Assembly (NCBI RefSeq): GCF_001434585.1
Contig: NZ_AZDB01000019.1
Coordinates: 1 to 39,819 of the forward strand
DNA: 39,819 nucleotides
From: Companilactobacillus crustorum JCM 15951
GTDB taxonomy: Bacteria > Bacillota > Bacilli > Lactobacillales > Lactobacillaceae
Reading direction: 5' to 3'
Under the pieces are notes generated by a model. It was not told the origin of the DNA and searched no databases. It was given only the letters and a program-made list of their open reading frames with translations. Below are positions 6,682 to 18,162 of the stretch, in pieces; position 1 is the stretch's first letter; each line of letters begins with the position of its first letter. Both the position numbers and the translations under genes were made by a program.

Positions 6682-6710
6682 ATTATAATTTGTACTTAAA
6701 GGAGTAGCAA
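6682..6710 (-). promoter_or_regulatory. Promoter of the SHOCT gene
   Basis: On the minus strand TTGCTA (6705-6710), a 17-bp spacer, and a perfect TATAAT (6682-6687). It lies immediately downstream of galR, so the SHOCT gene can be expressed independently of the gal operon, although no terminator separates them. Confidence 0.65.
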
Positions 6711-6723
6711 TAATACTGCCTTT

Positions 6724-9169
<2,446 letters not shown>

Positions 9170-9170
<1 letters not shown>

Positions 9171-10354
9171 TATTTTTCCACCTCGGAGATTTTAATTTCG
9201 CTAGGACCGTCAGCAATTTCAGCAATATAAAAGTCAGCATTATAGCCAATCTTATTTTGATAAATTTTACCAACATTAATTTTGAAGTTTTCTACTTGGT
9301 CTTTTTTAACAAGGGCAATAGCACAGCCACCAAAGCCAGCACCGACCATACGGGCACCTAAAACGCCAGGTTGTTGCCAAGCAGCCTCTACTAAAGTATC
9401 TAATTCGATACCAGTTACTTCATAATCATAGTGTAGTGAAATGTGAGAAGCGTTAACTAACTTACCAAATTCAACTAGATCATTGTTTTTAAGGTAGTTG
9501 ATAGCTTTAAGCGTTCTTTGATTTTCGAAAACGGCATGACGAGCACGACGTATTAAAGTGTCATCGTTGATTAGATAAGAGTTACGGTCAAAATCATCAA
9601 TTGATAATTCACCCAATGATTTAATCTTTAATTTTGTCTGCAAAAGAGCAAGTGCTTTTTCGCACTGACTCCGGCGTTCATTATATTTAGAATCAGCCAA
9701 AGCGCGATGTTTATTAGTATTCATAATGACAATAACGTGATCGCCTAGTTCTACAGGAGCGTAATGATATTCCATTGTATTAGTATCGAGTAGGATTGCT
9801 TGATTCTTTTTACCCATACCAACGGCAAATTCATCCATAATACCGGAGTTTACACCGATATAATTGTTTTCGTTTTGTTGTCCCATTTTAACCAAATCAA
9901 GTTGTTCGATGCCTAAATGGAAAACATCATTTAAAATGTTACCCATCAAAAGTTCAATCGAAGCAGAAGACGATAATCCGGCACCATCGGGAAGGTTACC
10001 ATGGATATAAAGGTTGAAACCGTGATTTAATTTATAGCCGGCTTGCATGATTAAATAAATCATTCCTTTAGGGTAATTAGCCCAGTCGTCAGCCTCTTTA
10101 TAGGCCAAATCACTAAGGGAAACAGTAATGATACCAGTGTCAGGTAGATTTTCAGAGTACATCTTAATTGTTTGATCATCACGATTTCCGAATGCTGCAT
10201 ATGTTCCTAAACTAATAGCACATGGGAAAACATTTCCACCATTATAATCAGTGTGTTCACCGATCAAATTGATTCTACCAGGTGAGAAAAATAATTTTTC
10301 AGCTGGGGTATTAAAGATTTTCTTGTAGCCATCTAAAATTTCATTAGTATCCAT
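9170..10354 (-). CDS. galK: Galactokinase
   Basis: A 394-residue GHMP kinase phosphorylating galactose at C1 with ATP, the first Leloir step. Motif order is standard: GRINLIGEHTDYNGGNVFP (about 27-44, galactokinase signature), LPDGAGLSSSAS (121-132, ATP-binding loop), and GARMVGAGFGGCAIAL near the C-terminus. Length is typical. First gene of the operon, with a GGAGAA ribosome site. Its promoter contains a catabolite-response element. Confidence 0.96.
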
Positions 10355-10392
10355 AACTATTCTCCATTTTTACTAAATATTTACTTAACAAA

Positions 10393-10421
10393 ATGATAGC
10401 GCTTTCTGTGCTATAAAACAA
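10393..10421 (-). promoter_or_regulatory. galKTR promoter with embedded cre site
   Basis: On the minus strand TTGTTT (10416-10421), a 17-bp spacer, and TATCAT (10393-10398). TGATAGCGCTTTCT (10394-10407; AGAAAGCGCTATCA on the minus strand) matches the CcpA cre consensus closely and covers the -10 and part of the spacer. CcpA binding there should block RNA polymerase when glucose is present. A GalR operator may overlap; none is separately distinguishable. Confidence 0.8.
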
Positions 10422-10502
10422 GGTGTAGAGATTTAATAATTTTGATAAAATGTTATGATTATAAGCATGAGAGTTCGCAATGACACAACAGAGGAGAAGC
10501 TA

Positions 10503-11369
10503 ATGAAAACCGCAGTGGTAACCGATACAGCATCTTACTTAACACCGGAACAGATTAAGAAATATAATATTACTGTTTTACCAATAACGGTTATTTTGGG
10601 AGATAAGCAGTATAAAGAAACGGAAGAATTAACTGACCAAAAATTCTATGATTATTTGCGTAATGAACCAGAATTGCCAACCACCGCTCAAGTATCAATG
10701 GGACAGATTCAACAAGCGTATGATCGCTTAGTTGATGAAGGCTATGATACGATTATTTCGATTCATTTATCATTGGGAATCACTTCATTTATGGATAACT
10801 TGCGTATGTTTGTTAAAGATTATGACAAAGCTAAAGTTTATCCATTTGATTCGATGGCAGCTAGTGCAGCTGAGGCTGATTTAGTGATGTTAGCGGGAAC
10901 GTTAGCGCAAAAGGGGATTGATCCCGAAAAAATAATTTCTGAATTAAAAGATTTACGTGATTCTACTCATATCTTATTTGCTGTTAATGATTTGAAACAT
11001 TTAAGCAGAACCGGACGTTTAAGCAATCATTCAGCTATTATTGGCAGTTTGTTAGATGTCAAACCGCTTTTGACATTTAAAGATGGTAAAATTTTTGCGA
11101 TTGCTAAGGAAAGAACTATGCATCGTGCTTTTAAGATGATTTCAACTGAGATACAAAAATACGTTGAACAGCATCCTGATTGGAAACTGCATATTACGAT
11201 TGTTGATTCCAATAATCGTGAAATGCTAACTAAATGGACTGAAGATTTTGAGCAGACTTTTCCAATGGCTAGAATATCTCAGAGTCATTTAGGACCAGCT
11301 ATTAGTGTTCACACTGGTGAAAAAACTATGGGTGTCGTTTGGGATAAGGATTTTGAAAATGAAAACTAG
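10503..11369 (+). CDS. DegV-family fatty-acid-binding protein (FakB-like)
   Basis: A 288-residue DegV protein. The start TAVVTDTASYLTPEQ, the TTAQVSMGQIQQAYD motif and LSLGITSFMDNLR are the conserved fatty-acid-binding segments; HLSRTGRLS matches the C-terminal domain signature. Proteins of this family bind fatty acids and present them to FakA kinase for phospholipid synthesis. The frame opens 16 codons earlier, but the ATG at 10503 has the GGAGAAG site and begins the conserved N-terminus. The following VOC gene overlaps its end by 11 bp. No fakA is nearby. Confidence 0.88.
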   Translation: MKTAVVTDTASYLTPEQIKKYNITVLPITVILGDKQYKETEELTDQKFYDYLRNEPELPTTAQVSMGQIQQAYDRLVDEGYDTIISIHLSLGITSFMDNLRMFVKDYDKAKVYPFDSMAASAAEADLVMLAGTLAQKGIDPEKIISELKDLRDSTHILFAVNDLKHLSRTGRLSNHSAIIGSLLDVKPLLTFKDGKIFAIAKERTMHRAFKMISTEIQKYVEQHPDWKLHITIVDSNNREMLTKWTEDFEQTFPMARISQSHLGPAISVHTGEKTMGVVWDKDFENEN

Positions 11370-11715
11370 AATAATGATTTACGTTGATGATGTAGATATG
11401 AATGTTGAATTTTGGACCGAAGAATTTGGTGCAAAAGTAATAGCTCGCCAAACATTAAATGGCGGGTATCAAAATGTGATAGTTGGTATTTCTAAAGAAA
11501 TAGAATTATCTATTTTTCCTAAAGACTATATTCGAATCTATTCACCAGAAGTATCTGAAAATGTTCCTTCATTAATGTTCTTTGCAGATAACTTTGATCA
11601 ACTACATGATGAATTACTTAGTGCTGGAGAGATAACGGAAGTAAATGGTGTGTTAACTTTTAATTTTCAAGATCCAGAGGGAAATTATTTCGTAGTTGCT
11701 AAGTCGCAGGACTAA
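11359..11715 (+). CDS. VOC-superfamily (glyoxalase/bleomycin-resistance fold) protein
   Basis: A 118-residue single VOC module: MIYVDDVDMNVEFWTEEFGA at the N-terminus and LTFNFQDPEGNYFVVA at the C-terminus are the family beta-alpha-beta signatures. The ATG overlaps the degV end in another frame, with AAGGAT as ribosome site, so the two are coupled. Metal ligands typical of glyoxalase I are not evident, so an enzymatic role cannot be assigned. Followed by a terminator. Confidence 0.75.
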   Translation: MKTRIMIYVDDVDMNVEFWTEEFGAKVIARQTLNGGYQNVIVGISKEIELSIFPKDYIRIYSPEVSENVPSLMFFADNFDQLHDELLSAGEITEVNGVLTFNFQDPEGNYFVVAKSQD

Positions 11716-11717
11716 TC

Positions 11718-11756
11718 AAAAACAGCAGGTTCGTTGCAGGATCTGCTGTTTTTATG
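11718..11756 (+). terminator. Terminator after the VOC gene
   Basis: AAAAACAGCAG (11718-11728) pairs perfectly with CTGCTGTTTTT (11743-11753), giving an 11-bp stem with a T-run. Confidence 0.85.
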
Positions 11757-11791
11757 TGAAATGACAATATGTAATTTTTATGGGTAAATAA

Positions 11792-11826
11792 TTGAAAGTG
11801 ATTTCGGCGACCAATACAATTGTCGC
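11792..11826 (+). promoter_or_regulatory. Promoter with overlapping dyad operator of the GntR gene
   Basis: TTGAAA (11792-11797), a 17-bp spacer, and TACAAT (11815-11820). The dyad GCGACcAAT/ATTGTCGC (11807-11826) covers the spacer end and the whole -10, ideal for a repressor. Autoregulation by the adjacent GntR protein is inferred. Confidence 0.65.
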
Positions 11827-11853
11827 AAAGGTAGCAGAAAGGAAATCTTTGAA

Positions 11854-12567
11854 ATGAAAATTAACCTCCAAGAACAATTGATCGACACTTTGACCAATTA
11901 TATTCAAACTTTGCCATCAAATACCAGATTACCTTCTGAACGTCAGTTGGCCGATAAATATGAAGTTTCTCGAAATACTATTCGGTGTGCTTTGATGAAT
12001 ATGGAAGTAACTGGTTTGATTAGACGTATTCACGGTAAAGGGACTTTTGTTAATCGGGTTAATCTAAATAGTGATTTAGGCAGCAATTTTCAATTTGGGG
12101 AACAAATGCGTCAGCTTGGTAAAGTTCCTAGGACTGAAGTTATTAGCTTTGAAAAAAGGGATGTTAATGCTTACTTTGCTCAAAGTATGAATTTAAAGTT
12201 AGGGGAAGAAGTCATTAAAGTAGAACGACTACGCCTAGCAGATGAACAGCCTATGATGCTTGAAAGAAGTTTTTTACCGTTAAAAATATTCCCCACATTG
12301 ACTAAAGAGATGCTTCAAGAAAAAACAATGTATAGTGTTTTTCAAGAGAGATTTGACGAAAAAATTAGTTATGCTGATGAGTACTTTTTAGCCAGTGTTA
12401 TTAGCCATGTAGATAGTGAGCTTATGGGAATAATGGAGGGAACTCCTTGTTTAAATTTGAAAAGAACAACTTATGACCAGCATCAGCGGGTAATTGAATT
12501 TACTCTGAGCGTCGCTCGATGCGATGAGTTTGCTTATCACATTAGACACAAATTAATTGATAAATAA
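11854..12567 (+). CDS. GntR-family (HutC/UTRA subfamily) transcriptional regulator
   Basis: A 237-residue regulator. The N-terminal winged helix (RLPSERQLADKYEVSRNTIR, about 26-45; GLIRRIHGKGTFV) is followed by a UTRA effector domain (residues 85-235) with MLERSFLPLKIFP and LKRTTYDQHQRVIEFTLSVA. UTRA regulators usually sense sugar phosphates or similar small metabolites. No catabolic operon is adjacent, so its target other than itself is unknown. The ribosome site is AAAGGAA. A dyad over the -10 suggests self-repression. Confidence 0.88.
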   Translation: MKINLQEQLIDTLTNYIQTLPSNTRLPSERQLADKYEVSRNTIRCALMNMEVTGLIRRIHGKGTFVNRVNLNSDLGSNFQFGEQMRQLGKVPRTEVISFEKRDVNAYFAQSMNLKLGEEVIKVERLRLADEQPMMLERSFLPLKIFPTLTKEMLQEKTMYSVFQERFDEKISYADEYFLASVISHVDSELMGIMEGTPCLNLKRTTYDQHQRVIEFTLSVARCDEFAYHIRHKLIDK

Positions 12568-12642
12568 TAGCTTTTGCTTAAATTGTTTTTATAAAGTTCA
12601 ATTCATCGAAGATTATGATTTTTTTGATAACCAGTTACAATA

Positions 12643-12687
12643 GAAAACAGTGTAGTGACCTAAATGGGTAGGTACTACACCGTTTTT
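12643..12687. terminator. Convergent terminator
   Basis: AAAACAGTGTAGT and ACTACACCGTTTT form a stem with one mismatch and an inner ACC/GGT extension. A- and T-runs at both ends serve the gntR gene (+) and the facing XRE gene (-). Confidence 0.75.
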
Positions 12688-12886
12688 ATTTGGAACTATA
12701 TATAAAAACCTCTTCAATAGTTTTATTAAAAGCTCGTGCCAAACGAAAGCTTAAATCTAAGCTGGGTTGATAACGTCCTGATTCGATGGAAATAATAGTT
12801 TGTCTGGAGACATGAACGATGTCGGCCAGTTGCTTTTGTGAATACTGATGTTCTTTGCGTAACTTTCGAACTTGATTTTTAATCAT
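12686..12886 (-). CDS. XRE-family small transcriptional regulator
   Basis: A 66-residue one-domain Cro/CI-type HTH: QKQLADIVHVSRQTIISIES is the helix-turn-helix, followed by GRYQPSLDLSFRLARAFNKT and IEEVF. This matches the common 65-70 residue family in Firmicutes, which often sits next to a small membrane protein; none is present here. The frame opens seven codons earlier, but the ATG at 12886 has GAGG at a proper distance and gives the family length. Confidence 0.85.
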   Translation of the reverse strand: MIKNQVRKLRKEHQYSQKQLADIVHVSRQTIISIESGRYQPSLDLSFRLARAFNKTIEEVFIYSSK

Positions 12887-13123
12887 ATTGAAAGCCTCAG
12901 TTTCCATTTATTTATGCTTACTGTAAAAGAAACTTTACTTAATGGCAAAGATAATTGATAGCCAAATATTTATATTATTTATAAAGGATTAATTTGATTA
13001 ATACAACAAATTTGATTGGATGATTTTTTAAGGTAAATAGCGCTAAGTTTTTTGAATTTGGGGGTATAGTATAGACAAATTTATAAGGATATTATTTTGA
13101 GTTCAGCGTGGGGTGAATAGATT

Positions 13124-14218
13124 ATGTCAAAGATAGTCGGCTATCAAATTGGTAAATTAGATATTCCTTTAAAGAGACCTTTTATTACTAGTATTCGAAC
13201 TTCTCAAAATTTACGTGGACTTTTGTGTCGAGTGGAACTTGATAGTGGTGTATTCGGTTTAGGAGAGTCAGCGGAAAATGTAAAACTTACGGGTGAAAAT
13301 CGAGATGAGATGTATCGTTTTATGAAAGATTTTTTCGATGAGCACTTAAATGAAGAAATCGAGGATACATTGCTGTCTTTACAAGGATTTACGAATCATG
13401 TTGCGGCTAGATACGGTATGGAGGCTGCCATTTTAGATGCTTTAGCTAAAATGGATGGGATGGAGATTTCTGATGAATTAAGTTTATCTTTGCCAACGCG
13501 CAGGTTAGAAAATGATACAACTGTTAGTGTCTTAGACTCTAAGCAAACAATTCTCGAGACTAAGAGAATTTTGAAAAAAGGTTATCATCATATTAAATAT
13601 AAAGTAGTTGCTGGAAAAGATGAGGTAGAACGGATTATTCAATTAGAAAATTTGATTCCAGATGACGTAGCTATTCGAATTGACCCTAATCAAAGCTGGA
13701 CTTATCAGGAAACACTTGATGCTATTAAGGAATTTGATAAGTCGACTTTACAAATCGAATTTATTGAACAACCAGTTAAAGTTTTGATGTACGATGCGAT
13801 GAAAAAAATTAGTCTAAAAACAACAATTCCTATCATTGCTGATGAATCAATTTTTAGTCTTGAAAATGCTAAAAGGGTTATTACATATGGATATGGAACA
13901 GCTATCAATATTAAGCTGATTAAATGTGGCGGTCCGTTAGAAGCAATTGAGATAGCCACATTTGCTCAACGACATGGCGTTGATTGTTTGTTTGGATGTA
14001 CGACAGAGGCTAATGTTGCCCTGACAATGGCAGCATATTTGAGCGCAGGTTTATCGAATGTGAAATATATTGATTTGGATGGTTTAGATTATATTGCTGA
14101 TAGTCCCTTTACTGGTGGCATTACGGATGATCATGGACAAATTGTGATTCCCAAACAGAAATCTGGCTTAGGAATTGGATTGTCAGAACTTAAAATGAAT
14201 AATTATATCAGTGATTAA
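13124..14218 (+). CDS. Enolase-superfamily dipeptide epimerase (L-Ala-D/L-Glu epimerase type)
   Basis: A 364-residue muconate-lactonizing-type enolase superfamily member. The capping domain is residues 1-120. The barrel contains HIKYKVVAG (catalytic KxK), RIDPNQSW (metal Asp), IEFIEQPV (metal Glu), PIIADESIF (metal Asp), AINIKLIKCGG (catalytic Lys) and FGCTTEAN near the end. This order is that of dipeptide epimerases recycling murein peptides. Substrate specificity cannot be read with certainty. It has a GGGGTG ribosome site, stands alone, and ends in a strong shared terminator. Confidence 0.85.
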   Translation: MSKIVGYQIGKLDIPLKRPFITSIRTSQNLRGLLCRVELDSGVFGLGESAENVKLTGENRDEMYRFMKDFFDEHLNEEIEDTLLSLQGFTNHVAARYGMEAAILDALAKMDGMEISDELSLSLPTRRLENDTTVSVLDSKQTILETKRILKKGYHHIKYKVVAGKDEVERIIQLENLIPDDVAIRIDPNQSWTYQETLDAIKEFDKSTLQIEFIEQPVKVLMYDAMKKISLKTTIPIIADESIFSLENAKRVITYGYGTAINIKLIKCGGPLEAIEIATFAQRHGVDCLFGCTTEANVALTMAAYLSAGLSNVKYIDLDGLDYIADSPFTGGITDDHGQIVIPKQKSGLGIGLSELKMNNYISD

Positions 14219-14230
14219 ATTTTAAACAAT

Positions 14231-14283
14231 AAAATAAACCTAAGTGACTTTTATATCTATAGTCACTTAGGTTTATTTTTTTA
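14231..14283. terminator. Strong bidirectional terminator
   Basis: A perfect 19-bp stem (14231-14249 with 14261-14279) has an 11-nt loop and A/T tails. It separates the converging epimerase and rlmD genes. Confidence 0.9.
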
Positions 14284-14296
14284 TGGAAAGCAGGTT

Positions 14297-15679
14297 TTAT
14301 CTACGAACCATCTTAACTATGGTTTCAACATGAGGAGTTTGAGGAAACATATCGACTGGTTGTAGGTATACCACGCGGTATTCGTCAGTCAAACGGACGA
14401 GATCCTTAGCTAAAGTGGAAGGATTACATGAAACGTAGACTAATTTATTAACTGGATTTTTAATCAAAGTAGTAATTAGTTTATTATCCAAGCCAGTTCT
14501 TGGTGGATCAACAACAATTGCATTAACTTCTTTGCCATCTTTAAGCAATTCAGGATAAACTTCATCGGTTGAACCAACATAATAGTCGGCATTTTCAACT
14601 TCGTTTAATTTAGCATTAGCTTTGGCATCTTCAATGGCTTCAGGAATAATTTCGATTCCGTAGACGTGTTTAACTTTGTTAGCCATAGTGATACCGATAG
14701 TACCGACACCACAGTAAGCATCTAAGAGAATGTCACGTTGATTAGGCTCTAGTGCTTCTGTTACTAAGTCATATAACTTGTCAGTTTGCAATGAGTTGAG
14801 TTGTAAAAAGGCCCGTGGCGAGAAATTGAAGAGATAACCGTTGATATCTTCTTGGAGATATTGGTCGCCCCAAAGCAATTTAGTTTCGTCACCCCAAACG
14901 CCTGCTTTGTCTTCTTTATTGATATTTTGCGAGATTGAACTGACTTCAGGAATTTCTTTTTGAATACGTTCAATTAATTGATGCTCTTTAATGAATTTAG
15001 GTGAACGAGTGATAAAAGTGATCTGCAATTGGTTAAATTCGACAGATTCACGAATAACGATCATGCCAAGGATACCTGACTTATTTTCAGGATTGAAAAC
15101 AGGTATTTTTAAATCTTTGACCATTTGGACGATTTTGCGCATGGCGTTCATAGTTAAGTCCATTTGTGTTGGCATTTCAGTTAGATCAACCAATTCTTGG
15201 GTACCAGTTTTGTAAAGTCCACAACGAATTTCGCCGTCAATTTCTTGAATTGGAAATTGAGCCTTGTTGCGATACTTTTCTTGTTGAACTGAACCAACGG
15301 TTGGTTTGATCATATATTTGTCGTGAGCGTAAGGTTTATATTTTTCTAATGACTCACGTAAAATGTTTGATTTGAAATTTAGTTGATCTTTGTAATTGAT
15401 ATGAGCAAATTCTAGACCACCAACTTCATTAGCTAATTCTGGTGCATCAGGGTTACGGAAACGACTAGCCTGTCTGATTTTATGAATGCGACCATTCAAG
15501 AAACGGTCGTGAACGTCAGTTATTTCACAGACAATGATATCTTCGGGGACAGCCTTGGGGACAAAGACGATAACGTGTTTGAAGAAACCAATTCCTTCAC
15601 CATTGATTCCGATACGTTTGATTGTCAACGGAAATCTGTCACCGACTTTTAGATCTTGCGTAATATTATTTGTATGCAT
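14297..15679 (-). CDS. rlmD: 23S rRNA (uracil-5-)-methyltransferase, RumA/TrmA family
   Basis: A 460-residue SAM-dependent m5U methyltransferase. An N-terminal TRAM RNA-binding domain (about 8-65) precedes the methyltransferase domain with DAYCGVGTIGITMANKV (SAM loop), VVDPPRTGLD and VYVSCNPSTLAKDL, whose Cys is the catalytic nucleophile. Gram-positive members often methylate U747 and/or U1939. The usual iron-sulfur segment CGGCQ reads VGGLEFAHI here, so the cluster cysteines are lost. The frame runs 54 codons further upstream into recX, but the ATG at 15679 has AAAGGA and starts the conserved protein. Confidence 0.88.
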   Translation of the reverse strand: MHTNNITQDLKVGDRFPLTIKRIGINGEGIGFFKHVIVFVPKAVPEDIIVCEITDVHDRFLNGRIHKIRQASRFRNPDAPELANEVGGLEFAHINYKDQLNFKSNILRESLEKYKPYAHDKYMIKPTVGSVQQEKYRNKAQFPIQEIDGEIRCGLYKTGTQELVDLTEMPTQMDLTMNAMRKIVQMVKDLKIPVFNPENKSGILGMIVIRESVEFNQLQITFITRSPKFIKEHQLIERIQKEIPEVSSISQNINKEDKAGVWGDETKLLWGDQYLQEDINGYLFNFSPRAFLQLNSLQTDKLYDLVTEALEPNQRDILLDAYCGVGTIGITMANKVKHVYGIEIIPEAIEDAKANAKLNEVENADYYVGSTDEVYPELLKDGKEVNAIVVDPPRTGLDNKLITTLIKNPVNKLVYVSCNPSTLAKDLVRLTDEYRVVYLQPVDMFPQTPHVETIVKMVRR

Positions 15680-15699
15680 AATTTTTCCTTTGAACGATT

Positions 15700-15729
15700 T
15701 TGAGATAAACTTACTCTTGAGAGTATAAC
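15700..15729. promoter_or_regulatory. Divergent recX/rlmD promoters with overlapping -10 boxes
   Basis: Plus strand: TTGAGA (15700-15705), 18-bp spacer, TATAAC (15724-15729) for recX. Minus strand: TGTTATACT, an extended -10 whose hexamer complement lies at 15722-15727, for rlmD. The two -10 boxes share most of their bases, so only one polymerase can bind at a time. Confidence 0.5.
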
Positions 15730-15747
15730 ATGGCGAGGTAAAATATA

Positions 15748-16518
15748 TTGGCAAAAATAACAAAAATCCAGGCCCAGAAACGAAAGGGCCGCTATAATAT
15801 TTACCTTGATGGTAAGTATGCGTTCCCAGTAGCAGAAACAACTTTGATTGAATTTCGACTGATGAATGGGACTGAAATAACTGATGACCAGATCAAAAAG
15901 ATTCAAGATCGTGAGAATGTTAATAAGGCTTACGGCGATGCAGTGAATTATTTGAGTTATCAATTACGGACGCAAAAAGAAATTAAAGACTATCTATACA
16001 AGAAAGAATATTATCGGGATGCGGTTAATGACGTTATTCAGCGTTTGGAAAAATTGCATTACTTAGATGATGCGGCTTATGCAACTAGTTTTATCAATAC
16101 ACAATTACGGACGACTGCTAATGGTCCCAAGATAATTGAACAGAAGCTATTGAAAAAAGGCGTACCAGATAATATTGTTCAAGATAAGCTTTTTGAAATT
16201 AATCAAGATGTGTTATTAGAAAATGCAATTGAATTTGCTAAAAAGCAAATTCGTAAGCAAAAACGAGCTTCTTTTAAACAGATGTTGACCAAAATTCGGC
16301 AAGGCTTGTATCAAAAAGGGTTTAATAATGAAATTATTGAAGCCGCCATTAAGGAATTAGACTTGGAACCTGATGAAGATGAAGAATTAGATAAGTTAAA
16401 GGTATTAGTCGAGAAAGTTAGACATCGTTACGACAAGCCTGAAAAATTAATCCATTATTTGATGACTAAAGGTTATCATTTTGACGAAATAAAACGTGTT
16501 TTAGGGTCCGATAATTAA
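15748..16518 (+). CDS. recX: Regulatory protein RecX
   Basis: A 256-residue RecX, the modulator of RecA filaments. It has three-helix repeats: LSYQLRTQKEIKDYLYKKEY, then LHYLDDAAYATSFINTQL and GPKIIEQKLLKKGV, then the C-terminal RHRYDKPEKLIHYLMTKGYH. The N-terminal ITKIQAQKRKGRYNIYLDGK beta region is typical of the long Gram-positive form. The start is TTG with GAGGT nine bases upstream; the nearby ATG at 15729 is out of frame. Divergent from rlmD; followed by a DUF402 gene, an order common in lactobacilli. Confidence 0.92.
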   Translation: MAKITKIQAQKRKGRYNIYLDGKYAFPVAETTLIEFRLMNGTEITDDQIKKIQDRENVNKAYGDAVNYLSYQLRTQKEIKDYLYKKEYYRDAVNDVIQRLEKLHYLDDAAYATSFINTQLRTTANGPKIIEQKLLKKGVPDNIVQDKLFEINQDVLLENAIEFAKKQIRKQKRASFKQMLTKIRQGLYQKGFNNEIIEAAIKELDLEPDEDEELDKLKVLVEKVRHRYDKPEKLIHYLMTKGYHFDEIKRVLGSDN

Positions 16519-16528
16519 TCTCGATATC

Positions 16529-16557
16529 TTCCAATAGTTTCACGGCTCTGTTATAAT
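16529..16557 (+). promoter_or_regulatory. Promoter of the DUF402 gene
   Basis: Perfect TATAAT (16552-16557) with TTCCAA 17 bp upstream (16529-16534). It starts transcription independently of recX. Confidence 0.55.
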
Positions 16558-16591
16558 TTTTTTTGGATAGGATTTAGAAAGCTGGTAAGTT

Positions 16592-17125
16592 ATGCAAATT
16601 CCTAAAGAAGGGGATTACGTAGCAATCCAGAGTTATAAGCATGATGGTCACCTACATCGTACTTGGCGTGAAACAATGGTGTTAAAGACAAGTGATAACG
16701 AAATTATTGGTTGTAATGAGAATACTCTTGTCACAGAAGCAGATGGACGTCGATGGGTAACAAGAGAGCCCGCACTGGTCTATTTTCATAAGAAATACTG
16801 GTTCAATATTATTACTATGATCAGGGAAAGCGGCGTATCTTATTACTGCAATTTGGCGACACCATTTGCCTTAGACAAAGAGGCCATCAAATATATTGAT
16901 TATGATTTAGATGTTAAAGTTTTTCCGGATGGAGAAAAGCGCTTGTTGGATGTGGATGAATATGCTGCACATAGCAAGATGTGGAATTATCCGCCTGAAA
17001 TAGATAAGATTTTACATTATAATGTCGACGTTCTAATTGATTGGATCGATAAGGGTAAGGGTCCATTTTCACAGGCTTATGTTGATCTATGGATGCAACG
17101 TTACAGAGAATTGTCACACCATTAG
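16592..17125 (+). CDS. DUF402 family nucleoside tri-/diphosphate phosphatase (Ntdp-like)
   Basis: A 177-residue DUF402 (UPF0374) protein. [19 protein letters not shown] is the N-terminal signature, [20 protein letters not shown] follows, and [20 protein letters not shown] with [20 protein letters not shown] holds the acidic metal/phosphate site of the family. Characterised homologues hydrolyse nucleoside tri- and diphosphates. The ribosome site is weak (AGCTGG at most). It lies after recX but has its own promoter, and is followed by a terminator. Confidence 0.88.
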   Translation: MQIPKEGDYVAIQSYKHDGHLHRTWRETMVLKTSDNEIIGCNENTLVTEADGRRWVTREPALVYFHKKYWFNIITMIRESGVSYYCNLATPFALDKEAIKYIDYDLDVKVFPDGEKRLLDVDEYAAHSKMWNYPPEIDKILHYNVDVLIDWIDKGKGPFSQAYVDLWMQRYRELSHH

Positions 17126-17143
17126 GATTGCTATATCCTGATT

Positions 17144-17172
17144 AGACTGCCATTATATGGTGGTCTTTTTTT
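17144..17172 (+). terminator. Terminator after the DUF402 gene
   Basis: AGACTGCCAT with ATGGTGGTCT (two G-U pairs), loop TAT, and a seven-base T-run. Confidence 0.8.
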
Positions 17173-17189
17173 CATAGAGGAGATAAATT

Positions 17190-18074
17190 ATGGAATTACG
17201 CGTGTTAAATTACTTTCTTATGGTTGCTCGTGAAGAGAACATTACTAAAGCAGCCCAAATTTTACATATTAGTCAACCCACGTTATCACGACAGATTGCT
17301 AATTTAGAGCAAGAACTAGATACGAAGCTATTTGTATGGCAGAGTCATAAGATTACCTTAACTGAAGACGGGATGCTATTGAGACGTAGAGCATCTGAGA
17401 TGCAGCAATTAAGTGATAAAATTTTTGAGGAAATGTCATCTGATGACGAAGTTTTAACTGGAGAAATTCAAATCGGCAGCGGAGAATTAAAAAGCATGGA
17501 TAAATTAGCAGAAGTTATTGTTGAATTTCACCGTCAACATCCCCAAGTTACATTTAATATTCAAAGCGGAAATTCTGAAGATATCAAATTGAAAATCGAA
17601 CAAGGTTTATTGGATCTTGGATTGCTGATTGAGCCGGTTGATACGGAAAAGTATTCATTTGTCAGAATGCAGCAGCTAGAAACCTGGGGAATATTAGTTC
17701 AAGATAATTCACCACTAGCCAAAAAAAATTATGTAACGGCTGAAGATTTGCAAAATGAGACGCTTATTTTTACCCAAAGCAGGCCAATGACAAATGAATT
17801 GAATAGTTGGTTTGGCAATGTAGCCAATAATATTAAGTTGATTTCTAAATATAATCTTTTATATAATTCAGCCATTTTGGCGAAAAAAGGACTAGGGATT
17901 TTACTGTGCTTACAATTGGAATCTCATTACGAAGGACTGAGTTTCGTGCCCTTAAAACCGGCGTTGCATTATAATTCTGTTTTAGCTTGGAAAGCTGATC
18001 AGATTACTTCTAAAACAGTAACTAGTTTTATTAATTTTGCCAAGAAATACCTAAAAGACATATCACTTCATTAA
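17190..18074 (+). CDS. LysR-family transcriptional regulator
   Basis: A 294-residue LysR protein. The N-terminal winged HTH (MELRVLNYFLMVAREENITK; AAQILHISQPTLSRQIANLE) is followed by an inducer-binding domain (GEIQIGSGELKSMDKLAEVI onward). The ribosome site GAGGAG is good. It is isolated between two terminators and lies just upstream of the six-gene oxidoreductase run in the same direction; regulation of that run is plausible by proximity but not shown. Confidence 0.9.
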   Translation: MELRVLNYFLMVAREENITKAAQILHISQPTLSRQIANLEQELDTKLFVWQSHKITLTEDGMLLRRRASEMQQLSDKIFEEMSSDDEVLTGEIQIGSGELKSMDKLAEVIVEFHRQHPQVTFNIQSGNSEDIKLKIEQGLLDLGLLIEPVDTEKYSFVRMQQLETWGILVQDNSPLAKKNYVTAEDLQNETLIFTQSRPMTNELNSWFGNVANNIKLISKYNLLYNSAILAKKGLGILLCLQLESHYEGLSFVPLKPALHYNSVLAWKADQITSKTVTSFINFAKKYLKDISLH

Positions 18075-18117
18075 AAAATAAGTATTATACATTTCATGAT
18101 TCTGGATTAATAATAAG

Positions 18118-18150
18118 GATGTTCCGTTAGGGAGCGTCTATTTTTTTTTT
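18118..18150 (+). terminator. Terminator after the LysR gene
   Basis: GATGTTCC pairs with GGAGCGTC (two G-U pairs) around a five-base loop, followed by about ten T residues. Confidence 0.75.
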
Positions 18151-18162
18151 GAGAGAAAAACT

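Noticed and set aside
14297-15841. Longer reading of rlmD with 54 extra N-terminal residues
   Set aside because: The extension overlaps recX, lacks a ribosome site and is not part of the TRAM domain; the ATG at 15679 has AAAGGA.
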